From a virus, in IMG/VR virus record IMGVR_UViG_3300031933_000202, positions 1 through 64,000 of that record: a stretch of 64,000 bases of DNA; one strand, given 5' to 3'. The position numbers were made by a program, and so were the translations under genes. The notes under the pieces were generated by a model. It searched no databases, had not been told where the DNA came from, and saw only the letters and a list, made by a program, of their open reading frames with translations. This document shows, in pieces, positions 7,266-15,767 of the stretch (its first letter is position 1; every line of letters starts with the position of its first letter).

Positions 7266-10133
7266 ATGTATCACTTCCTGCAGTTCAAGCCGAACAAGAA
7301 GGAAGCCTGGCGCATGTACGACGAAAGGCAGCTGTCCGATCTCGAGCAGCCGCCGGCGTTCATCACCGTCCTAAAGGTGGACCAGGACCCCGAAAACTTC
7401 GCTGAAAACGGAGAGGACCCGCTCGACCATGTGAAGTACCTGGGGCCGATGTATCTCGACTTCGACGGCCCAGAGCTGGACGTCGTCCTGGACGACGTCC
7501 GCGAGGTCCTTACCCGGCTGACCAAAAAGCTGGACATCGAAAAGTCGTACATCCATTGCTGGTTGTCAGGCCAGAAAGGTGTGCACCTGACTATCCCGGC
7601 CAGGATTTTCGGGCTGAAGAACCCGATCAAGGCGCTGCCCCTCATCTACCGTGAGATCGCAGCCCACTTGAAGGTTGAACACCTTGATATGTCGGTCTAT
7701 TCGGCAGGCCGGGGACGGATGTGGCGCTGTGAGAACATCGCCAGGCCAGGTACTGGCACGTTCAAGGTTGGCGTCACGTTCGACGAGCTGATGAATATGG
7801 ACTCGGAGATGTACGCAACCATGGTTGCGCAGCCGAGGCCGCCCATGTCGCTGAGCGAGCCTTCTGACTCAGTGATCTTCCCCAAGGCAGAGTCACTGCT
7901 GAAGACTGCCAGAGCGGCAGCGCAGAAGCGTGTCAGGGCCATGAAGGGGTCATCAGTCGTACCGAAGGACAAGCTTCGCGAGCTGAAGGAAATCCCAGGC
8001 TGCGTACAGAAGCTGCTAACCGAAGGCGACTGTCCAAGCTCCAACTGGAACCAGGCAGCCATGCAGGTTGCAGCGTACATCGCTGCACGGTACGAGCGAG
8101 CCGAGTCCGATGAGTACACCCCTAATGTAGTAGAGCCCTTCGTAAAGAATGTGGAGAGCAGTTCCCGGCCAACCGTTAAGGAACGCCGTAAGCATGTGGA
8201 AGACATGCTCAACCGGGCTTTCTCAGGCCGCATCAAGTTCCTACCGGGACCACTTATCTCGGTTATCGAGAAGCCTTGCGGAGACTGCATCGTCTGTCGC
8301 GGCGACTTCGAAGCCATGGATAAGCCGGAAGGAGAAGACGTCGACTACCACGACAAACGTACCGGAATTGCAGCGGTGAAGGACGGTTACGCACTGCTTA
8401 CCGATAGCGGTAGCAGGAAGTTGACCACCTTCACGTTCTGGCCTCACACAGAAGTTTTCGACCTGGAGGACATCTCTGGAGAGCAGGTGGCCTTCAAGGT
8501 GTCCCCACGCCAGTCGTACATCGGCCTGCTGATAGACGACAAAGGTGATAGGTGGGAGGAGTTCGAAATCCCTGAGTCCTCCTGGGGAGCCAAGCGCTCG
8601 CTGATCTCGACAACCAGCGGCATTGGCTCAGCAACAGTCGTGGCATCAGACGCCGACATCCAACCCATTCTCCGCGCAATCCAAGAGCTTGGTGAGCGCA
8701 GAGCCAAATCAGAAGGCAGAGAGATCGAGAAAATGGTTCGCACCCAGCTTTGTGGGGTGCTGTTCGACCGCCGTAAGGACACCGTCGTGGCTCACTACGT
8801 GGAGGATGCAGGCAGCTGCACTTCCAGTGGCAAGGTCAGTCGGTACTTCTACAGCGGCGATCCCAAGCAGTCACCCAAGCTACTCACTGAGGATTACCCG
8901 TACGAGGACGGCGACACCGACCTTGAACATGCTATCTACCACCTCTGCAACGTCAACGAGCCTCACAACGTAGCAGCGATCATGGGCTGGTTTGTGGCCT
9001 GCCACTTCCGGGAGCACATACAGTTCAACGAGGTGCAATTCCCGCTCCTGAACATCAGCGGTAACGCCAGCGCAGGCAAGACTTCTCTGGCCATCCTCAT
9101 GAGCTACCTCAACGGAATGGACTACACCAAGGCGGACTTCATGAACGTCGAGGTTTCCACGATCTATCCGCTGATTCGCTTCGTTTCCAGCAGCAGTACG
9201 GTGCCCCGCCTGGTGGAAGAGGTGAACCCATCTAACATGGCTGCCGGTCAGTACGGAAAGATCCTCGGCATCCTGAAGGCCGCATGGAACCGTGCCCCTG
9301 TACCCCGCGGTCGCATCGTCGACAAAGGCGTCTCAGTCACCACCGACCGGGTCAGCTCACCTATCGTCTACACCAGCGAGCAGACGGCCACAGTGCCCTC
9401 GCTGCGAAGCCGGACTGTAGAGGTAAAGCTCACCTCCAAAGCGCTGACCAACCCGGCGTACCGGAACCACTACGCTGAAGCTTCTCGTCTTCGGTTTTCG
9501 CTGATGAGAATGGCAAAAGCATTGATAACTGTGGCGGTAAACCTGAAGCCTTCCGAGGTCTTAGAGGTTTTCGACACAGCAGGAATGTACGTCCCTGACA
9601 GCATCGGACCACGCCCGAAATGGGGTTACCAGACAGCACTTGCTGGCCTGCACCTCATGGGTATGACCATGGACAAGTACAAGCTAAATGGCCGGGGCCA
9701 CGTCGACAAACTCTATGACGCCCTGGCCGACTACCTGCAAGACAACGCCGGGGAGATGGAGAAGGAGAAGTCTGTTTCCGAGGTAGACCGGGTCCTGTCT
9801 TCCATGAACCAACTGGCCGACGACCAAGAGGATAAGGCCACGGCACTGCGTGCTGGTCACCACTACTGGCGCAAAGGGGACCTGCTGTATCTGATTATCT
9901 CAGCCTGTCTGCCCCGCTACTGCCGCTACGCCAAGATCCTTGGCGACACACCTGTGATCAAAGAGGCGCGGCAGATGACGAGCCTACTCGAAGGCGAGGT
10001 CTACTTCGACCGCAAGGAAGCCCACCCCTACAAGGAAGGCGTGGACGTCCATGTGCTCAGTATCGAAGGCCTTCGTAAGAAGGGAACCACTCTCACCAAC
10101 TTCCAAGACGGAACCGAGCCAGAAGAAAACTGA
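7266..10133 (+). CDS. Archaeo-eukaryotic primase fused to helicase
   Basis: 955 residues. The N-terminal part is an AEP-type primase: YLDFDG (about residue 62) supplies the catalytic DxD, SGQKGVHL (about 101) is the sGxKGxH motif, and SVYSAGRGRMWR is the third motif. A zinc-binding cluster CGDCIVC lies near residue 340. The C-terminal half carries GNASAGKTSLA (Walker A, about 598) and further ATPase features, as in phage and plasmid primase-helicases. It would unwind DNA and lay primers for the polymerase encoded downstream. The helicase superfamily is less certain than the primase call. Confidence 0.85.
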   Translation: MYHFLQFKPNKKEAWRMYDERQLSDLEQPPAFITVLKVDQDPENFAENGEDPLDHVKYLGPMYLDFDGPELDVVLDDVREVLTRLTKKLDIEKSYIHCWLSGQKGVHLTIPARIFGLKNPIKALPLIYREIAAHLKVEHLDMSVYSAGRGRMWRCENIARPGTGTFKVGVTFDELMNMDSEMYATMVAQPRPPMSLSEPSDSVIFPKAESLLKTARAAAQKRVRAMKGSSVVPKDKLRELKEIPGCVQKLLTEGDCPSSNWNQAAMQVAAYIAARYERAESDEYTPNVVEPFVKNVESSSRPTVKERRKHVEDMLNRAFSGRIKFLPGPLISVIEKPCGDCIVCRGDFEAMDKPEGEDVDYHDKRTGIAAVKDGYALLTDSGSRKLTTFTFWPHTEVFDLEDISGEQVAFKVSPRQSYIGLLIDDKGDRWEEFEIPESSWGAKRSLISTTSGIGSATVVASDADIQPILRAIQELGERRAKSEGREIEKMVRTQLCGVLFDRRKDTVVAHYVEDAGSCTSSGKVSRYFYSGDPKQSPKLLTEDYPYEDGDTDLEHAIYHLCNVNEPHNVAAIMGWFVACHFREHIQFNEVQFPLLNISGNASAGKTSLAILMSYLNGMDYTKADFMNVEVSTIYPLIRFVSSSSTVPRLVEEVNPSNMAAGQYGKILGILKAAWNRAPVPRGRIVDKGVSVTTDRVSSPIVYTSEQTATVPSLRSRTVEVKLTSKALTNPAYRNHYAEASRLRFSLMRMAKALITVAVNLKPSEVLEVFDTAGMYVPDSIGPRPKWGYQTALAGLHLMGMTMDKYKLNGRGHVDKLYDALADYLQDNAGEMEKEKSVSEVDRVLSSMNQLADDQEDKATALRAGHHYWRKGDLLYLIISACLPRYCRYAKILGDTPVIKEARQMTSLLEGEVYFDRKEAHPYKEGVDVHVLSIEGLRKKGTTLTNFQDGTEPEEN

Positions 10134-10145
10134 GTCGGGCAAGAA

Positions 10146-10168
10146 GAAGGGGCGTGCGAGCCCCTTTA
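10146..10168 (+). terminator. Short GC-rich hairpin
   Basis: AAGGGGC and GCCCCTT pair around GTGCGA, followed by TAGGAG, which is the ribosome binding site of the next gene. The lack of a T-run suggests it is weak or regulates translation rather than ending transcription. Confidence 0.35.
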
Positions 10169-10178
10169 GGAGAACAAG

Positions 10179-10442
10179 ATGCGTTACACCGACCAAGCGG
10201 CCTCTGAAGCTGCAGAGCGCCATGCAGATCCGATAGACAAGGCATCCGCAATCGCTGAAGAGTCCCTTCGTTTGGCGATCGAAGAAGCCAAGGCCAATGC
10301 ACCAAGACCGCTTCTGGCCAACGGCTCCTGCCACTACTGCAGCGAGCCACTTGAGCAGGGGCACCGCTTCTGCGATGAGTTCTGTAGAGAGGACTACGAC
10401 TACATGATGACCAGGAGAAAGGCTAATGGCATCAAGCCTTAG
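10179..10442 (+). CDS. Small zinc-ribbon protein
   Basis: 87 residues. A helical N-terminal half (AAERHADPIDKASAIAEESLRLAIEEAKANA) precedes a four-cysteine ribbon CHYCSEPLEQGHRFCDEFC, spacing C-x2-C-x10-C-x3-C, close to DUF2116-type ribbons. It probably binds zinc and nucleic acid or protein; role unknown. RBS TTAGGAGAACAAG is strong. Its last 17 bases overlap the SNF2-type helicase gene. Confidence 0.7.
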   Translation: MRYTDQAASEAAERHADPIDKASAIAEESLRLAIEEAKANAPRPLLANGSCHYCSEPLEQGHRFCDEFCREDYDYMMTRRKANGIKP

Positions 10443-12060
10443 TGACCTGATGCTGGCGAGTGGAGTAGTCAATTACCCTACATGGTTCGGAAAGGTGGGA
10501 ATCCCTTTCTGGCCAATGCCACACCAGGCGGACATGGTCAAAACATACGCCAGGAAGATGCGGTTCCTAGACGCGGGCGAGCCAGGCATAGGAAAGTCCT
10601 TCCCGGCTCAGATCCACGCAGTGCTGATGGCATCTCTCGGGAACAAGGTCGTATTCACCATGCCGCCGAAGCTGCTGGTCCAGTTCTACGAGGAGATGAA
10701 GGACTTCTTCGTCGGCATCGAGAAGCACCTGTACATCGAGCACCTAGATCGTACAGCCGTTCAGAAGAAGAAGCTGCTTGATCAGTGGGATGCTACGGGA
10801 TGGCCTGACATCCTGATGCTCTCCTACGACAGCTACCGGGCGCTAAACGACAAGTCCCCCATGAAGAACATCGGCGTCAACCTTTGGTTCCGGCAGGACG
10901 GGTCGCCCTACTTCAGGGAAAAGGACGTCCCCTACGACAAGACTGCCCAGCCGTTCACTAAGGATGGTCGGCCGATCAACCGGCGCGGCAAGGCCGCCAA
11001 CCCGCACCAATTCAGACTGAAGAAAGCCGGCTACAACGTGCTGTTCTTCGACGAGGCGCACGCCCTTTGTGGTGTTGATTCGATCCTGTCGAACTCCGTG
11101 TCGGAGATGAGTGAGCAGCTGGGTGATGAGGTGGCCATCTACCTGATGACTGGCACTCCAGTTCCCACTCACTTGCATGACGTCTACGGACTCATCAGGC
11201 TGGTCAATCCTGCAGCCTACGGCAACAAAGCGTCCTTCATGCGGCAACACTGCGAAATCCGCAAGTTCACAATGAACACCGGCAAGAAGGACATCCAGAT
11301 CAGCTCAGTCGTCGGATACATGAACACCGAGAAGGTCTACCAGAAACTCTACGAGAACTGCAGCCGGGTGCAGAAGCGCAACGTCATCAGCATGCCGGAA
11401 CCGATGATCACTCAAATCAGGGTTCACCTGACGGGAGCCCATAAACGGCTCTACAAGAAGATCATCAACGACCGGTTCGCCCTCCTCGGTGACAAGGTAC
11501 TGATGCCAGACAACCAGTCAGCGCTACGGCACCTCGCCCTACAGCTGATCAGCTGTCCGAGCGAATTCGATGAATCGGTCAGCATGGACAACGAACTGGC
11601 CAACGCTTGCGACACCCTCCTCGACTCGATCAACCCGGCCAACCACAAGGTGATCATCTTCGCTTACTACAAGCGGGCCATCGATTTCCTGGCCAAGCGG
11701 TACGCTAAGTGGAATCCGGCCGTGGTTTATGGCGGCTCGGCAGGCGGCGAAGTGGACAGATTCAAGCATGACGACACATGCAGGGTAGCCATCATCAACT
11801 GGGTGGCCGGCGGCGCCGGGCTCAACCTACAAGTGGCCTCACACAGCATCTTCTACGAATGTCCGACCAGCCCGAAAGACGCCAAGCAGGCTATCGCCCG
11901 CACTGACCGCAAGGGTCAGGAGAACATCGTAAACGTGTATTTCTTGCGGGTGATGGGAACCTTGCTCGATAAGAATTTCAAAAACCTCCTCAAAAATGAG
12001 GAAGAGAACAACAAGGTCGTTCGTGACAAGAAGGACCTGTTGCACGAGCTGCTGCGCTAG
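10426..12060 (+). CDS. SNF2-type DEAH helicase
   Basis: 544 residues with a two-lobed SF2 helicase core: GEPGIGKSFPAQ (variant Walker A, about residue 52), FFDEAHALC (DEAH, about 208), LMTGTPVP (motif III), VAIINWVAGGAGLNLQ (motif V) and QAIARTDRKGQ (motif VI, about 492). Phage proteins of this class travel with primase and polymerase genes and are thought to remodel protein-DNA complexes or forks. AGGAGAAAGG precedes the ATG. It ends the first part of the replication operon; a new promoter follows. Confidence 0.87.
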   Translation: MASSLSDLMLASGVVNYPTWFGKVGIPFWPMPHQADMVKTYARKMRFLDAGEPGIGKSFPAQIHAVLMASLGNKVVFTMPPKLLVQFYEEMKDFFVGIEKHLYIEHLDRTAVQKKKLLDQWDATGWPDILMLSYDSYRALNDKSPMKNIGVNLWFRQDGSPYFREKDVPYDKTAQPFTKDGRPINRRGKAANPHQFRLKKAGYNVLFFDEAHALCGVDSILSNSVSEMSEQLGDEVAIYLMTGTPVPTHLHDVYGLIRLVNPAAYGNKASFMRQHCEIRKFTMNTGKKDIQISSVVGYMNTEKVYQKLYENCSRVQKRNVISMPEPMITQIRVHLTGAHKRLYKKIINDRFALLGDKVLMPDNQSALRHLALQLISCPSEFDESVSMDNELANACDTLLDSINPANHKVIIFAYYKRAIDFLAKRYAKWNPAVVYGGSAGGEVDRFKHDDTCRVAIINWVAGGAGLNLQVASHSIFYECPTSPKDAKQAIARTDRKGQENIVNVYFLRVMGTLLDKNFKNLLKNEEENNKVVRDKKDLLHELLR

Positions 12061-12108
12061 CAGGGCAGCTCTTCAACCACCCCTCCCGCGGAAAGTAGGT
12101 CGACCTGG

Positions 12109-12137
12109 TTGACTACCGGCTATTCACCCGGTATAAC
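12109..12137 (+). promoter_or_regulatory. Strong sigma70 promoter with palindrome-like sites at the start
   Basis: TTGACT (12109-12114), a 17-base spacer and TATAAC (12132-12137) make one of the best promoters in the window. The expected start (about 12144) falls in AAACCTGTGTTCCTGTATTG and the following CTGTATTTCCAG, two decayed copies of the genome-wide palindrome. The site is thus placed just downstream of the promoter, where a bound protein would block elongation. Confidence 0.65.
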
Positions 12138-12233
12138 TGCAAACCTGTGTTCCTGTATTGCTGTATTTCCAGCAAGCAGAGACACCAATGAAGCTGATAA
12201 CCGTAACCATCAAACCCTAAAAGGAACGCCCAA

Positions 12234-13079
12234 ATGGCACTCGTCAAACCTCAAGTTACCCAAGAATCCGTTGTTGAAGTAGCAGTTGAAAAAGAAGTTC
12301 TGACCCAAGCAGGTGTGGAATCCACCGCCAAGGTTGAAGTGCAGGCTGCGGTAGCCCAAGCCGCTGAAGTCGTCTCCGGTGAGACACTGACCGAAGACGG
12401 CATCGAAGCTACTGACAATGCTGTTGAACAGCCAGCCGAAACCCAGGCTGTAGCCATCACTGAACCCGCCGGCGCCGTATCGGTTGCCGCTCAGCGCACT
12501 AATGCGATGGCACAGTTCACCCAGGATCAAGCCGATGCAGGCTTCGAAGGCCTGGAGCTGACCGGCATGTCCTTCGACCGCATCAAGATGCACGAAGGCA
12601 AGTTCCTGCTGGGCAGCGACGAGACCGAACTGGGCACTGAGTTCCAGTGCGTAATCCACAACACCCGTCGCCTGTTTGTGGTCCGCCAGAGCACCGACAA
12701 CGATGCTGAGGCGTTCTACTCCTACGACAGCGAAGGTAAGACCTTCACTGACGGCTCCTCGGCTTCCGAGAAGCTGGAAGAGTGGGCTGACGAGGGCTAC
12801 GGCGGCGAAGAGAACCCGCTGGACATCAAAGAGTATCTGGAGGCTATGGTCACCCTGGTGAACCGCGATGACGAGTACGACGGCCAGATGGCGATGCTGA
12901 GCATTCCTCCTGCCTCCAAGGCCCGCCTGGCAGGCGTAGCAGCTCAGGCTTACACCAAGCTGCGCGGCGCCAAGCTGAACGACGTGGTCACTCAGTGCCA
13001 GGTAGGCAAGAAGGTCGGTGAAGGCACCAAGGCATTCCGTCCTTGGGTGTTCAAGGCGCTGACCCGCTACGAAGGCTGA
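12234..13079 (+). CDS. Putative abundant DNA-replication accessory protein
   Basis: 281 residues, acidic. Residues 1-85 are low-complexity and rich in Glu, Val, Ala and Thr; the rest is folded (QDQADAGFEGLELTGMSFDR; FQCVIHNTRRLFVVRQ). RBS AAAGGAACGCCCAA. It has its own strong promoter and a strong terminator, so it is made separately and probably in large amounts. A single-stranded DNA-binding or recombination-mediator role fits the context, and no other SSB is evident, but no OB-fold motif is readable, so this is inference. Confidence 0.6.
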   Translation: MALVKPQVTQESVVEVAVEKEVLTQAGVESTAKVEVQAAVAQAAEVVSGETLTEDGIEATDNAVEQPAETQAVAITEPAGAVSVAAQRTNAMAQFTQDQADAGFEGLELTGMSFDRIKMHEGKFLLGSDETELGTEFQCVIHNTRRLFVVRQSTDNDAEAFYSYDSEGKTFTDGSSASEKLEEWADEGYGGEENPLDIKEYLEAMVTLVNRDDEYDGQMAMLSIPPASKARLAGVAAQAYTKLRGAKLNDVVTQCQVGKKVGEGTKAFRPWVFKALTRYEG

Positions 13080-13096
13080 TCTCAGCGGCAACAGAA

Positions 13097-13125
13097 AAGC
13101 CGCCGGTGACCCCGGCGGCTTTTTT
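13097..13125 (+). terminator. Intrinsic terminator
   Basis: AAGCCGCCGG and CCGGCGGCTT form a 10-bp stem with a TGAC(C) loop, followed by a run of T. It is the clearest terminator in the early block and ends the transcript of the preceding 281-residue gene. Confidence 0.9.
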
Positions 13126-13134
13126 ACCCCCTAG

Positions 13135-13150
13135 AACCTGTATTTACAGG
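13135..13150 (+). promoter_or_regulatory. CCTGTATTTACAGG palindrome (copy 5)
   Basis: AACCTGTATTTACAGG begins ten bases after the terminator T-run and ends 14 bases before the Acb2 start. There is no room for an ordinary promoter between the terminator and the site, so transcription of the downstream genes must read through the terminator or start within the site. Confidence 0.6.
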
Positions 13151-13164
13151 AATAAGGAAAGAGC

Positions 13165-13467
13165 ATGGACAATCAGCATAAGAAGATTAGCGGCTATCGC
13201 GACCTCACCCAGCCAGAAATCGACCTGATGAACCGCATCAAGGACAAGGGCCGGGAGCTGCTGGAGTTGCAGGCGAAGCTGGTCACGGCGTTGAAGGTGC
13301 AGCAATCAGATAAGGCTGCCGCAGTAGCCTGCAACACTGATGAGAACGCCGAGTTCGAGCGATTCATAGACGCCGAGCCGCTGCGTTGGGCTGCCATCGG
13401 CAAGACCGACATCCAGACTGGGGTTATGGCTCTGGTGCGTGCCGTTGCTCAGCCGGCCGGAGTGTGA
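13165..13467 (+). CDS. acb2: Acb2-like anti-CBASS cyclic nucleotide sponge
   Basis: 100 residues. The sequence pattern (SGYRDLTQPEIDLMNRIKDK near the start, WAAIGKTDIQTGVMALVRAV near the end) matches the DUF7681/Acb2 family, phage proteins that bind cyclic di- and trinucleotide signals and so block CBASS immunity. As I recall from work on the Pseudomonas phage PaMx33 protein, Tyr11 and Lys26 bind ligand; here Y is residue 11 and K is residue 26. RBS AAGGAAAGAGC. It sits in the early block, so the sponge would be made before the host response matures. Confidence 0.85.
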   Translation: MDNQHKKISGYRDLTQPEIDLMNRIKDKGRELLELQAKLVTALKVQQSDKAAAVACNTDENAEFERFIDAEPLRWAAIGKTDIQTGVMALVRAVAQPAGV

Positions 13468-13474
13468 GGTTGGG

Positions 13475-14206
13475 ATGAAAGCAGTCTACGAAAATCATTA
13501 CCTCAGTGACCGTGACGTGGCCAACTTCGCCCGCCACAGCTTCGCTGACCTCGCTGACAACTTCAGCGAAGCCCAAAACGACAACCTGATCCGCTTCCTG
13601 GCTCGCGGTATGAAGTCGGGTGATTGGAACGATCTGATCCTCGAGATGTTGGAATGCCGAGACGAGATCGAAGCCAACAACCTCGCCAACTACCTGCGCA
13701 AGATCCCTGAGCATTGGGTTCCTTTCGGCCATCCGCACATCTCCCTGCGTATGCAGGCCCCGGTGCCCATCGCCCGCCAGGCGTTCAAACACAAGATCGG
13801 CCTGGTCGAGTCGGAAGAGTCCCGCCGCTACATCAGCAGCCGCCCTACCCTCTTCGTACCTGACCACTTCCGCGCTGCAGCGGAGAACGTGAAGCAAGGG
13901 TCAGCCGGCGTCCACCCAGAAAGCGCTGTCATCCTAGAGGGCTACATCAGCACATCCACGTCGATGATCGACCTGTACGAATCAATGATCGCAATGGGCG
14001 TGTGCCCTGAGCAGGCCCGCCTCGTCCTGCCGCAAGGCTGTGAGGTGAACTGGGTCTGGACTGGCTCGCTGTACGCCTTCGCCAACTTCTACAACCAGCG
14101 CAGCGACTCGCACGCCCAGAAGGAGATCCAGGATCTCGCCGAGCAGGTAAGCCAGATCATTGCCCCACTGTATCCGGTTTCGTGGCCGGCGTTGACCGGC
14201 AAATGA
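13475..14206 (+). CDS. thyX: Flavin-dependent thymidylate synthase ThyX
   Basis: 243 residues. The signature lies in FKHKIGLVESEESRRY, a phage variant of the ThyX RHRxxSxxxxSxRY motif, and SLYAFANFYNQRSDSHAQKEI matches the substrate-binding C-terminal helix. ThyX methylates dUMP to dTMP using methylene-tetrahydrofolate and FADH2. With dUTPase and ribonucleotide reductase it gives the phage its own dTTP supply. It starts seven bases after the acb2 stop. Confidence 0.9.
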   Translation: MKAVYENHYLSDRDVANFARHSFADLADNFSEAQNDNLIRFLARGMKSGDWNDLILEMLECRDEIEANNLANYLRKIPEHWVPFGHPHISLRMQAPVPIARQAFKHKIGLVESEESRRYISSRPTLFVPDHFRAAAENVKQGSAGVHPESAVILEGYISTSTSMIDLYESMIAMGVCPEQARLVLPQGCEVNWVWTGSLYAFANFYNQRSDSHAQKEIQDLAEQVSQIIAPLYPVSWPALTGK

Positions 14207-14211
14207 ACCCC

Positions 14212-14236
14212 CCTTCCGGCACGAGGGGTGCCGGGA
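14212..14236 (+). promoter_or_regulatory. Hairpin between thyX and nrdB
   Basis: CCGGCAC and GTGCCGG pair around GAGGG just before the nrdB start. There is no T-run, so it probably tunes mRNA stability rather than ending transcription. Confidence 0.4.
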
Positions 14237-14254
14237 CTAAAGAAGCGAAGAAAA

Positions 14255-15271
14255 ATGTCACTTAGCCAGATCGAAACACCCACTGACTCCTATGTTGCCC
14301 GCTACCCGTGGGCAACAGAGATGGCCATCGAACAACAGTCGATCTTCTGGCCCGCTGAGGAACTCGGCGTAGAGCGAGATGAAAACGACTTCAGGACCCT
14401 GCTCAACGAAGCCGAACTGCACGGCGTACTCACTGCTCAGTCGATTCTGACCCAGTACGAACTCATGATCGGTGGTGACGAGCTGTGGGGTGGCAAAATT
14501 GCCAAGATGTTCCCTCGCCCAGAGATCCAGCGCATGTGCGCCTGCTTCGCCAACGTCGAGCTGGGCAGTCATGCTCCCTTCTATGACCTGGCCAACAAGG
14601 TGCTGGGCAAGGCCACTGACGAGTTCTACAGCCAGTGGAAGCTGGACCCCGTTTTGGCTGAGCGTATCGCTTTCGTGAACGAGTGCACCGCCAGCGAAGA
14701 CGCCCTTGAGGTCACAGCCGCTTTGGCGTTCCTTGAGGGCTCGGTACTCTTCAGCGCCTTCGGCTACTTCAAGGGCTTCAACGCTCGCGGCCACAACATG
14801 ATTTCTCACTTCGTCAGCGGCATTGACGGATCTGCGAAGGATGAGAATTTCCACTCGATGGCATCTGCCTACCTGTTCCGGCAGTGCAAGGCCGAGCGCA
14901 CCGCCGCCGGCAACCACAGCCCTGCGCAGGATGCTGCACTGCGCGAGAAGATCCTCTGGATGGCCAAGGTCGTCTGGGAGCATGAACAGCTGATCACTCG
15001 AAAGCTGTTCGAGATCCCGGGCAACCGCGTCGTTACCGAGGAAGAGCTACTCGCCTTCACGCAGGACCGCATCGACGTCGTCCTTAACAGGCTGGAAATG
15101 CCGCCGATGTTTGGCCACGAGAAAGGCGTGATCTCCGGCTGGTTCTATCAGCAGCTGTCCACCGTGAAGGTGCCGGACTTCTTCGCCAATACCCAGCTGC
15201 AGTACCGCAGGTCTTGGGCTAAGCACCGGCTAATTTTTCGCAAGGAGCTGGCTCATGCACCCGCTTCTTGA
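14255..15271 (+). CDS. nrdB: Class I ribonucleotide reductase small subunit
   Basis: 338 residues with an R2 ferritin-like fold: candidate iron ligands in NVELGSHAPFYDL (first Glu/His pair), LAFLEGSVLFSAFGYF (Glu) and DENFHSMA (Glu-x2-His). It would generate the radical used by NrdA. I use the ATG at 14255. The C-terminus (WAKHRLIFRKELAHAPAS) lacks the usual acidic/hydrophobic tail that docks onto NrdA, and its last 17 bases overlap a homing endonuclease gene, so the tail may have been replaced. Confidence 0.88.
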   Translation: MSLSQIETPTDSYVARYPWATEMAIEQQSIFWPAEELGVERDENDFRTLLNEAELHGVLTAQSILTQYELMIGGDELWGGKIAKMFPRPEIQRMCACFANVELGSHAPFYDLANKVLGKATDEFYSQWKLDPVLAERIAFVNECTASEDALEVTAALAFLEGSVLFSAFGYFKGFNARGHNMISHFVSGIDGSAKDENFHSMASAYLFRQCKAERTAAGNHSPAQDAALREKILWMAKVVWEHEQLITRKLFEIPGNRVVTEEELLAFTQDRIDVVLNRLEMPPMFGHEKGVISGWFYQQLSTVKVPDFFANTQLQYRRSWAKHRLIFRKELAHAPAS

Positions 15272-15767
15272 GGTAATTCGTGAGCGTTTTGAGTACGCCG
15301 ATGGTCAGGTACGGGTTCTAAAAGCAGGCCAGTGGAAAGGTAAAAAAGGCGCTCTGGCTGGCAATGTCCGACCTAAGGATGGGCGAATAATCATTCAGAT
15401 TAAAGGTGCCCGGCTTTTCGCACATCAAGTGGTCTGGCTCCTCTTTCATGATGACCTTCCCGAAACCACCTTAGATCATCGAGACCGAGACCCTACCAAC
15501 AATAGGATAGAGAACCTACGACCGGCCAGCCTCAGTGAGCAGCAGGGGAACAAAACACGGCAGGCAAACAACACCAGCGGTTTTCGTGGTGTAAGTCGTG
15601 CCCACAACCATATGACGAAGCCTTGGCTAGCCACCATCAATCAAGGAGGCAAAGCCAAACACCTAGGGTACTTCGTTTCAGCTGAAGAAGCTGCCAGAGC
15701 CTATGACGCAGCTGCGATAGCTCAATTTGGGGCGTATGCCTCTACTAATTTCGGAGGGGTTATCTGA
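15255..15767 (+). CDS. HNH/AP2 homing endonuclease
   Basis: 170 residues: an HNH_3 nuclease core (LDHRDRDPTNNRIENLRPAS, with the second H and N of the motif visible) followed by an AP2-type DNA-binding domain (SGFRGVSRAHNHMTKPWLAT, then HLGYFVSAEEAARAYDAAA). Such free-standing homing endonucleases spread by cutting phages that lack them. It lies exactly between nrdB and nrdA, overlapping nrdB by 17 bases and nrdA by one base, and so keeps the operon translatable. Confidence 0.92.
   Translation: MHPLLEVIRERFEYADGQVRVLKAGQWKGKKGALAGNVRPKDGRIIIQIKGARLFAHQVVWLLFHDDLPETTLDHRDRDPTNNRIENLRPASLSEQQGNKTRQANNTSGFRGVSRAHNHMTKPWLATINQGGKAKHLGYFVSAEEAARAYDAAAIAQFGAYASTNFGGVI

Noticed and set aside
12210-13091. 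Minus-strand frame of 293 codons opposite the 281-residue gene
   Set aside because: The plus-strand gene has promoter, binding site and terminator; the antisense frame has none.
14258-14983. Minus-strand frame of 241 codons opposite nrdB
   Set aside because: Antisense shadow of a gene with recognisable R2 motifs.
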